Under the pieces are notes generated by a model. It had not been told where the DNA came from. It did not search any database and worked only from the letters and a program-made list of their open reading frames with translations. Source: JAAYUD01 sp036846645 (GTDB lineage Bacteria > Bacteroidota > Bacteroidia > Bacteroidales > Bacteroidaceae). Taken from it: a stretch of 7,123 nt of DNA. The position numbers and the translations under genes were made by a program. Below, piece by piece: positions 1 to 5,524 of the stretch. Location: assembly GCA_036846645.1 (NCBI GenBank), contig DAIUBN010000152.1:1-7123 (forward strand), given 5' to 3'. Position 1 is the first letter of the stretch; each line of letters opens with the position of its first letter.

Positions 1-14
1 GGTACTACAATCAT
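1..14 (-). CDS. Start of a leftward gene, possibly ribosomal protein bS21 (partial)
   Basis: Only four codons and two bases lie in the window. On the minus strand, an ATG at 14-12 is followed by codons for I, V, V and a CC- codon that must be proline. M-I-V-V-P is how bS21 of Bacteroidetes typically begins, as I recall it (M-I-V/I-V-P followed by a K-E-G-E-N segment). A good leftward promoter lies about 60 bp upstream (75-105), and an A/T-only leader separates it from the ATG, as expected for a strongly expressed gene in this phylum. bS21 is a small basic protein of the 30S subunit. Five residues cannot prove identity, so the call rests on the start motif plus promoter; any other leftward gene starting here is possible. 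Confidence 0.42.
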
Positions 15-74
15 ATTAATTTATTAATGTATAAAAAGTATTTAATAATAAAATATTTTATTCTATTTAGCGTG

Positions 75-105
75 CAAAAGTACTCAATGTTTCGTTATCT
101 ACAAA
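75..105 (-). promoter_or_regulatory. Leftward Bacteroidetes-type promoter
   Basis: On the minus strand, TTTG (105-102) is followed by a 19-nt spacer and then TACTTTTG (82-75). This is an exact match to the phylum's TAnnTTTG -7 element at the usual distance from a TTTG -33 element. Transcription would start near position 68-70 and run left, giving a leader of about 55 nt before the ATG at position 14. It is the best consensus promoter in the window. Confidence 0.65.
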
Positions 106-200
106 ACTTTCTGACGTTTTTTATTCATTTCTTATCAAAAAGAATTGTCTTAGCCTTAGCAAGTTAATAAATATAGAGCGCAAAATAACGTTGACTATTT

Positions 201-231
201 TTTGAAATGCCCAATGTTTCCGCTATCTTTA
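201..231 (+). promoter_or_regulatory. Promoter of the aminopeptidase P gene
   Basis: TTTG at 201-204, a 19-nt spacer, and TATCTTTA at 224-231 match TTTG-N19-21-TAnnTTTG except for the final base of the -7 box. Start of transcription is expected around 236-240, so the leader is only about 25-30 nt. These elements lie inside the longest open frame, which begins with TTG at 202. That argues that the protein starts at the ATG at 265. Confidence 0.6.
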
Positions 232-264
232 CGACAGTTTTACACCTTAATATATAATAGTGAT

Positions 265-2040
265 ATGGAACATAGTTCAATAAGCCGGCTCTTCAAGTTA
301 AGAGCCTTATTTTCAGAGTACAATATTGATGGATTCATTATTCCAACATCAGATCCTCACTTGAGTGAATACACTGCAGCCCATTGGAAGTTTCGCAAAT
401 GGATATCTGGATTTAGCGGTTCGGCAGGTACTGTTGTAGTACTAAAAGACAAAGCTGGTCTTTGGACAGATTCGAGATATTTTATACAAGCCACCAAGCA
501 GTTAGAAGGGTCTACTATCGACTTGTACAAAGAGAAACTACCAGAGACTCCATCTATTGAGGATTTTATCAAGTCCAATCTTTCTAAAGGATGTAGTATA
601 GGTATTGACAACCGACTTTTTTCAGCATCGCAAGTGAAGTTATATCAACAATCACTAAGCGAAAAAGGCATTACCTTAACAAGTTGTACCGATCTTGTTG
701 ATAAGATTTGGAATGACAGACCAGCTTTTCCTGATTCAAAAGTAGAAATATACCCTATTGAGTATGCCGGTATTTCTGCTGACAAGAAGATCGATTCCAT
801 AAGAGAGAAATTAAAAGCAAGCAAAGTTGACGGAATATTACTTTCAGCTCTCGATGAGATAGCATGGACACTCAATATAAGAGGAAAAGATGTACATTGC
901 AATCCTGATATTATAAGTTTCCTATTAATAACAAAAGATAGTGCAAGATTCTATATCAAATCGTCAAAGCTAACAGAAGAATCAATCAAATATCTCAGTT
1001 CACTTCACGTCAACATTTTAGACTATAATGATATCTATCAAGATGTTTCACAATTAAAAGAGTCTTCTATTCTTGTTGACCCCAAAAAGATTAATGATGC
1101 CCTCTACGCTGGTTTGGGAGAACGTTGTGTTGATGGCACGTCTCCAATAGCTCTTCTAAAGGCCATCAGAAACAAACAAGAAATTGCCGGTCTTCATTCA
1201 GCGATGAAGAAAGATGGCATCGCCATGGTAAAATTCATCTATTGGCTTCAGTCTGCTATTCAATCTGGCAACGAAACAGAAATGAGTGTCAGCGACAAGT
1301 TGCATACCTTTCGTGCCGAACAACCTTTATTCCAAGGCGACAGTTTCGATACCATTTCGGGGTACGATAAGCATGCAGCCATTGTGCACTACTCTGCCAC
1401 AAAAGAAAGTGATATCAAGATTGAACCTCACGGATTTCTTCTTGTCGACTCTGGAGCTCAATATCTGGATGGTACGACAGATATCACCCGCACTTTTGCT
1501 TTGGGAAAGCTCACAGAAGATGAACGTACAGACTATACCCTTATTCTAAAAGGACATATCAATCTTGCAATGGCTGTTTTCCCAGCAAAAACTACAGATG
1601 GCCAACTCGATATACTTGCCAGATTGCCAATATGGAAACGCCATAAAAACTTCCTCCACGGCACAGGACATGGTGTAGGTCACTACCTTAGTGTTCACGA
1701 AGGACCGCAAAGCATTCGGATGGAACAGAATCTGACAGCAATGCATCCAGGAATGCTTACTTCTAACGAACCAGGAATATACATTGAAGATAAATACGGT
1801 ATTCGCATCGAGAATCTTACCTTAGTTGTTGATGAAGGCGAAGGAATGTTTGGCAACTATTATCGCTTCGAGACGGTAACGCTCTGTCCCATCGACAAGA
1901 CACCAATTGTCAAAGCGCTACTCAACGAGGACGAAATAGCATGGCTGAATAACTACCACAAGAAAGTATACGAGCTGATATCCCCATCTTTAAATGATGA
2001 CGAAAGGAATTGGCTACGTGAAGCAACCAGTGAATTGTAA
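265..2040 (+). CDS. Xaa-Pro aminopeptidase (aminopeptidase P, peptidase family M24B)
   Basis: Cytoplasmic metallopeptidase that removes the N-terminal residue from peptides with proline in second position. It has 591 residues in the three-domain layout of the eukaryote-like aminopeptidase P group (XPNPEP1 type), longer than E. coli PepP. Two creatinase-like N domains span roughly 5-130 and 140-300, the M24 pita-bread domain about 305-525, and a short C-terminal domain ends the protein. All five metal ligands are visible: D395 (VDSGAQY), D406 (GTTDITRT), H469 (GTGHGVGH), E502 (NEPG) and E516 (GIRIEN). Their spacing fits human XPNPEP1. No signal peptide or membrane segment is seen. The frame stays open upstream to a TTG at 202, but the promoter lies there and family similarity begins just after the ATG at 265. 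No Shine-Dalgarno sequence is present, which is normal for the phylum. It is probably cotranscribed with the next gene. Sometimes labelled pepP. Confidence 0.95.
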   Translation: MEHSSISRLFKLRALFSEYNIDGFIIPTSDPHLSEYTAAHWKFRKWISGFSGSAGTVVVLKDKAGLWTDSRYFIQATKQLEGSTIDLYKEKLPETPSIEDFIKSNLSKGCSIGIDNRLFSASQVKLYQQSLSEKGITLTSCTDLVDKIWNDRPAFPDSKVEIYPIEYAGISADKKIDSIREKLKASKVDGILLSALDEIAWTLNIRGKDVHCNPDIISFLLITKDSARFYIKSSKLTEESIKYLSSLHVNILDYNDIYQDVSQLKESSILVDPKKINDALYAGLGERCVDGTSPIALLKAIRNKQEIAGLHSAMKKDGIAMVKFIYWLQSAIQSGNETEMSVSDKLHTFRAEQPLFQGDSFDTISGYDKHAAIVHYSATKESDIKIEPHGFLLVDSGAQYLDGTTDITRTFALGKLTEDERTDYTLILKGHINLAMAVFPAKTTDGQLDILARLPIWKRHKNFLHGTGHGVGHYLSVHEGPQSIRMEQNLTAMHPGMLTSNEPGIYIEDKYGIRIENLTLVVDEGEGMFGNYYRFETVTLCPIDKTPIVKALLNEDEIAWLNNYHKKVYELISPSLNDDERNWLREATSEL

Positions 2041-2075
2041 ATAATATTCATACCTTATTATATATAGCATAATTT

Positions 2076-2591
2076 ATGGCAATAATCAAGTCAGTTAGGG
2101 GATTCACCCCAGAGATTGGAAACAACTGTTTTTTGGCCGATAATGCTGCAATTATCGGTGACGTCAAGATAGGTGACGAATGCAGCATTTGGTTCAGCAC
2201 CGTACTTCGTGGCGATGTCAATTCCATTAGGATAGGCAACGGCGTGAACATTCAAGACGGTAGCGTTCTGCATACTCTTTATCAAAAGTCGACCATCGAA
2301 ATTGGTGATAATGTTTCTGTCGGGCACAATGTTACTATTCACGGAGCAACAATCAAAGAATACGCTCTGATAGGAATGGGTTCAACAGTTCTCGACGGTG
2401 CCGTTGTTGGCGAAGGAGCTATCGTTGCTGCCGGAGCATTGGTTTTGAAGAACACCATCATTCCTCCTCACACCATTTGGGGCGGTGTTCCTGCAAAGTT
2501 TATTAAAGAAGTAGATCCAGCTCAAACCAAAGAAATGAATTATAAGATAGCCCGCAACTATCACATGTATGCCTCTTGGTATAAAGAATAG
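2076..2591 (+). CDS. Gamma-class carbonic anhydrase family protein (CamH/YrdA-like)
   Basis: Left-handed beta-helix protein of 171 residues, made of hexapeptide repeats (I/V-G-D/N and related turns) over about residues 10-135, with an alpha-helical tail that normally packs along the helix in a trimer. The three zinc-binding histidines of the gamma-carbonic anhydrase fold are present: H66 (SVLH), H84 and H89 (VGHNVTIHG). R45 and D47 (RGD) and Q60 match other conserved positions. The acidic loop of the archaeal Cam enzyme is missing, as are counterparts of its two glutamates, so this belongs with the shorter CamH/YrdA type. Many of these have unproven or weak CO2 hydration activity; acyltransferase-like annotations arise from the shared repeat. 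It lies 35 bp behind the aminopeptidase with no convincing promoter between, so a two-gene transcript is likely. The two functions have no obvious link. Start codon follows an A/T-rich stretch without Shine-Dalgarno. Confidence 0.93.
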   Translation: MAIIKSVRGFTPEIGNNCFLADNAAIIGDVKIGDECSIWFSTVLRGDVNSIRIGNGVNIQDGSVLHTLYQKSTIEIGDNVSVGHNVTIHGATIKEYALIGMGSTVLDGAVVGEGAIVAAGALVLKNTIIPPHTIWGGVPAKFIKEVDPAQTKEMNYKIARNYHMYASWYKE

Positions 2592-2607
2592 AGACCTGGG
2601 GAAATAA

Positions 2608-2654
2608 AAAACTGTCTGCACAAATAGCTTTTAAGCCATGATGCAGACAGTTTT
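2608..2654. terminator. Bidirectional intrinsic terminator between convergent operons
   Basis: A perfect 13-bp inverted repeat pairs AAAACTGTCTGCA (2608-2620) with TGCAGACAGTTTT (2642-2654), leaving a 21-nt loop. The + strand continues T-rich after the right arm, and the minus strand reads T-rich after the left arm. The hairpin can therefore end transcripts from both sides. It sits 16 bp after the carbonic anhydrase stop and 20 bp after the rpiB stop. Confidence 0.85.
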
Positions 2655-2674
2655 CTTATTATATTGTCAAAGCA

Positions 2675-3109
2675 CTACTTTACCGGGATTTTATCTATAC
2701 GGCGTTGATGTCTTCCACCTTCGAAAGAGGTACTGAAAAATTCAGACATTATTTTGTCGGCCATATCTGTCGAAATAAATCGACCGGGCATCACCAAGAC
2801 ATTAGCATCATTATGCTGACGTGCCAAGTGAGCAATTTCAGGAATCCAACAAAGAGCAGCACGAATACCTTGATGTTTGTTCAAAGTCATTGCTATTCCA
2901 TTACCGCTTCCGCAGATAGCGACTCCCAAATAGCATTCACCGGCTTCGACAGCCAAAGCCAAAGGATGAGCAAAATCCGGATAATCACAACTTTCGGACG
3001 AATAGGTTCCAAAATCTTTGTAAGATAAACCTTTAGCGTCCAGCCATTGTTTCACAAACTGTTTCAGTTCAAAACCGGCATGATCACTACACAATCCCAG
3101 CGTTTTCAT
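2675..3109 (-). CDS. rpiB: Ribose-5-phosphate isomerase B
   Basis: Cytoplasmic isomerase that interconverts ribulose 5-phosphate and ribose 5-phosphate in the non-oxidative pentose phosphate pathway. It has 144 residues, the usual length for the RpiB/LacAB family. Visible motifs are SDHAG (8-12), the catalytic cysteine C66 in ICGSGNGI, H99 in HNDANVL, and a C-terminal GGRHQRRIDKI segment. C66 and H99 fall at the same numbers as in E. coli RpiB. The gene is second in an operon with transketolase: its ATG shares the final A of the transketolase stop (TAATG). It is preceded by a real Shine-Dalgarno sequence, so translation is probably coupled. The cysteine and short length favour the ribose isomerase over galactose-6-phosphate isomerase, and the transketolase neighbour supports this. 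Transcription ends at the shared hairpin 20 bp downstream. Confidence 0.96.
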   Translation of the reverse strand: MKTLGLCSDHAGFELKQFVKQWLDAKGLSYKDFGTYSSESCDYPDFAHPLALAVEAGECYLGVAICGSGNGIAMTLNKHQGIRAALCWIPEIAHLARQHNDANVLVMPGRFISTDMADKIMSEFFSTSFEGGRHQRRIDKIPVK

Positions 3110-5118
3110 TATAGCATCTCCTTTACTTGTTTATAAACATTCTCAGCAGTAAAACCAAGTTTTTCGTCAAGCACTTTATATGGAGCAGAGAAACCGAACG
3201 AATCGAGTCCCCAAATCTTACCATTAGCGCCAACCAAGCCTAGCAGATTAACGGGCAAACCGGCTGTCATACCAAATATCTTAGCACCTTTCGGTAATAC
3301 AGATTCTTGATAATCGGCAGACTGGCTACGGAACAAGCCCTCTGAAGGAGCCGAAACAATACGAACCTTTATTCCATCTTTACGAAGCAATTCGGTACCA
3401 GCTACAAGAGTTGAAACTTCAGAGCCCGTTGCCACTAAAATGACATCGGGATTATTGTCAGAGCCAGCTACTACATAAGCACCTTTGGCTGCTTGAGAAT
3501 AATCATTGCCGGCAGGCAGATCCACAATATTCTGACGAGAGAATATCAAAGCTGTAGGAGTCGACATATTTTCCATAGCCAGACGCCAAGCCATCGTTGC
3601 CTCTTCTACATCGGCAGGACGAAGCACAAGCATTGAATTCTGTCCGGCATGATTCTTCAATTTTTCCATCAGTCTGATCTGAGCCTCCTGTTCTACTGGT
3701 TCGTGAGTCGGTCCGTCTTCACCAACTCGGAAAGCGTCGTGAGTCCAGATAAACTTCACAGGTTGTTGCATCAGAGCAGCCATGCGAATAGCAGGTTTCA
3801 TATAATCTGAGAAGACAAAGAATGTAGCACAAGCAGCAATGACACCACCATGTAGCGACATACCGATACAGATGCAAGCCATGGTCAGTTCGGAAACGCC
3901 AGCCTGGAAGAAAGCACCGCTAAAATCACCTTTCTTAAAGGCATGCGTCTTCTTCAAGAAACCATCAGTCTTATCAGAGTTAGATAAGTCGGCCGAAGCC
4001 ACTACCATATTCTCTACCTGAGTAGCCAATACGCCTAGCACGGTTGCCGAAGCAGCGCGAGTTGCAGCATTCGGTTTCTGCTGAACAGCATTCCAATCAA
4101 TCTTCGGAGCTTTACCCGAGAAGAAGTTCTCTAGTTTGGCAGCCAATTCAGGATTTTGTTTTGCCCATTGAGCCTTGGCAGCAAGGCGTTCTGCAACAAT
4201 CTTCTTCAGTTCGGCTTCACGACGAGCATAGAGTTCGGCAACTTCAGGGAATACAACAAATGGATTCTCTGGATTTCCACCCAAATGTTTTATTGTATTG
4301 ATATAGGCATCGCCACCAAGTGGAGAGCCATGAGTAGCACAATTGGCTTCGAAGCTACTACCATCAGCTTTCAAAGCACCTTTGCCCATTATTGTCTTGC
4401 CAATAATTAATGTAGGACGTTCTTTCTCGGCCTGAGCTTCTTTGATAGCAGCACGAATCGCATCCGGATCATTGCCACAGATAGAGATTGTCTTCCAACC
4501 CCAAGCCTCATATTTTTTAGCAGTATCTTCGATTGTCACATCTTTCGTTTCGGTAGAAAGCTGAATATCGTTCGAATCATAGAACATGATAAGATTATTC
4601 AGTCCCAGTGCACCAGCCACACGTCCTGTACCTTGAGATATTTCTTCCTGAACACCGCCATCCGAGATATAAGCATAAATAGTTTGATTCATGACCTCGC
4701 CGAAACGAGCCTTCAAGAATTTTGCAGCTATCGCAGCACCAACAGCATAAGCGTGACCTTGTCCCAGAGGGCCAGAAGTATTTTCTATTCCCCGCATCAC
4801 ATTTACTTCGGGATGACCAGGAGTTGGACTGTCCCATTGACGGAACTGCTGAAGTTCTGCCATTGTAAACTTGCCAGTAAGAGCCAAAGTCGAATAAAGC
4901 ATAGCCGACATGTGCCCTGGATCAAGGAAAAAGCGGTCGCGACCTTCCCATTTAGGATTCTCGGGATCATAAACCAAAAATTCAGAATAAAGCACATTGA
5001 TAAAATCTGCGCCTCCCATAGCACCACCGGGATGACCGGAATTAGCTTTTTCGACCATCGAAGCAGCCAAAACACGGATATTGTCGGCTGCGCGGTTCAT
5101 TAGTTTACTGTCATTCAT
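3109..5118 (-). CDS. tkt: Transketolase
   Basis: Thiamine-diphosphate enzyme that moves two-carbon ketol units between pentose phosphate pathway and glycolytic sugars, in the cytoplasm. At 669 residues it is full length. Order: N-terminal cofactor domain (about 1-335) with SGHPGG (H29), DPGHMS (H69), TPGHPE (H102) and the cofactor/metal motif D153-G154 ... N183; a pyrimidine-binding domain (about 350-520) with catalytic E410 (GVSEL) and the phosphate-binding run H460-D461 ... GEDGPTH (H472); and a C-terminal domain from about 540. The cofactor motif reads SDG rather than the usual GDG, and the segments around H69 and E410 also differ from E. coli. Despite this every catalytic residue I can place is present. 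I recall the same variant in Bacteroides proteins. First gene of a two-gene operon with rpiB, driven by a promoter about 50 bp upstream. The product of the downstream gene feeds ribose 5-phosphate to this enzyme. Confidence 0.97.
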   Translation of the reverse strand: MNDSKLMNRAADNIRVLAASMVEKANSGHPGGAMGGADFINVLYSEFLVYDPENPKWEGRDRFFLDPGHMSAMLYSTLALTGKFTMAELQQFRQWDSPTPGHPEVNVMRGIENTSGPLGQGHAYAVGAAIAAKFLKARFGEVMNQTIYAYISDGGVQEEISQGTGRVAGALGLNNLIMFYDSNDIQLSTETKDVTIEDTAKKYEAWGWKTISICGNDPDAIRAAIKEAQAEKERPTLIIGKTIMGKGALKADGSSFEANCATHGSPLGGDAYINTIKHLGGNPENPFVVFPEVAELYARREAELKKIVAERLAAKAQWAKQNPELAAKLENFFSGKAPKIDWNAVQQKPNAATRAASATVLGVLATQVENMVVASADLSNSDKTDGFLKKTHAFKKGDFSGAFFQAGVSELTMACICIGMSLHGGVIAACATFFVFSDYMKPAIRMAALMQQPVKFIWTHDAFRVGEDGPTHEPVEQEAQIRLMEKLKNHAGQNSMLVLRPADVEEATMAWRLAMENMSTPTALIFSRQNIVDLPAGNDYSQAAKGAYVVAGSDNNPDVILVATGSEVSTLVAGTELLRKDGIKVRIVSAPSEGLFRSQSADYQESVLPKGAKIFGMTAGLPVNLLGLVGANGKIWGLDSFGFSAPYKVLDEKLGFTAENVYKQVKEML
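3118..3124 (-). promoter_or_regulatory. Strong ribosome binding site of rpiB inside the end of tkt
   Basis: On the minus strand AAAGGAG lies 8 nt before the rpiB ATG, within the last codons (K-E-M-L) of transketolase. Most genes here lack a Shine-Dalgarno sequence, so this one stands out. Together with the TAATG junction it suggests reinitiation by the ribosome finishing tkt. Confidence 0.6.
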
Positions 5119-5167
5119 CGTTTCAAAATTATTAGGTTTTTGTTCTAAGCAATTGTTTTTGTGGGTG

Positions 5168-5198
5168 TAAAGATAACACTTATTTATCGGCTATACAA
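5168..5198 (-). promoter_or_regulatory. Promoter of the tkt-rpiB operon
   Basis: On the minus strand TTG (5198-5196) is followed by a 20-nt spacer and TATCTTTA (5175-5168). The -7 box and its next base, TATCTTTAC, are identical to the aminopeptidase promoter. Transcription would begin near 5160-5163, giving a leader of about 45 nt that is A-rich and lacks a Shine-Dalgarno sequence before the ATG at 5118. Confidence 0.65.
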
Positions 5199-5351
5199 GA
5201 AAAAACAAAAAATAAGCTGCTTCGCCACAAAGATTCGTTTATTAACCTACAATTATAACACATTATCTTATAGAATACTAATATTCATCATAATAATTTA
5301 TTCAAACAGTTTGTTTTCGGGCAAAAATTAGGAAAAACCATTTATTAGTAC

Positions 5352-5359
5352 TATTTTTG
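5352..5359 (+). promoter_or_regulatory. Candidate -7 box for the helicase-RRM transcript
   Basis: TATTTTTG fits TAnnTTTG exactly. No TTTG sits at the right distance upstream; only a TTA at 5328-5330 lies 21 nt before it, so the match is partial. If used, transcription would start near 5365 and leave a leader of roughly 160 nt. I found no better rightward promoter closer to the gene. Confidence 0.35.
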
Positions 5360-5478
5360 TCGCCGTAAACAATAGAGTTTATTCTGAAATCTTCTTTGTG
5401 CATGTTTTTTTCGCTATTCGTCTCAGCGAATTATCTCATTCCAAAATTGACATCATTATTCGCTTCTTTGTTTAAAGA

Positions 5479-5502
5479 ATTGGCGTGAGCAATCACTCCA
5501 AT
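5479..5502 (+). promoter_or_regulatory. GNRA-capped hairpin in the helicase leader
   Basis: ATTGG (5479-5483) pairs with CCAAT (5498-5502), and GTGA (5485-5488) pairs with TCAC (5493-5496), closed by a GCAA tetraloop. A single C-T mismatch (5484/5497) interrupts nine base pairs. The 3' arm contains the first two bases of an in-frame ATG at 5501. The real ribosome site, AAAAGGA at 5514-5520, and ATG at 5525 lie just outside it. A second hairpin, TTCTTT (5464-5469) with AAAGAA (5474-5479), abuts it on the left. The structure is a direct reading; a regulatory role is inference. Confidence 0.5.
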
Positions 5503-5524
5503 GAGAACAGATCAAAAGGACATT

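Larger units (their letters stand above)
5199..5524. other. Non-coding region upstream of the helicase gene
   Basis: Beyond the tkt promoter, this stretch carries no recognisable protein gene. It holds very A/T-rich DNA (5220-5300), a short inverted repeat CAAAC-A-GTTTG (5303-5313), a -7-like box at 5352-5359, and three small hairpin-forming repeats (5410-5430, 5464-5479, 5479-5502) just before the helicase. A 28-codon open frame (5402-5488) is present but cannot be called a gene on sequence alone. The likely role is a long structured leader for the helicase mRNA. Confidence 0.5.

Noticed and set aside
202..264. N-terminal extension of the aminopeptidase from a TTG at 202
   Set aside because: The extra 21 residues resemble no part of the family, contain the likely promoter, and are not a signal peptide; the ATG at 265 gives the expected length.
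2705..3028. 107-codon open frame antisense to rpiB
   Set aside because: It shadows a well-supported isomerase gene and shows no family resemblance.
4633..5103. 156-codon open frame antisense to transketolase
   Set aside because: It lies entirely within a clearly coding gene, has no recognisable motif, and reflects codon bias of the real gene.
5220..5300. A/T-rich stretch as a replication origin or attachment site
   Set aside because: No DnaA-box cluster, direct repeat pair, integrase or tRNA is nearby; it is most simply intergenic DNA.
5447..5470. Alternative helicase promoter, TTG at 5447 with TTTG at 5467
   Set aside because: The spacer would be about 13 nt and the -7 box lacks the TA, so it does not fit the phylum's pattern.
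5501..5524. Helicase start at the ATG at 5501
   Set aside because: It has no ribosome site, lies partly within a stable hairpin, and adds eight residues before the family-typical MTFKEL start at 5525.
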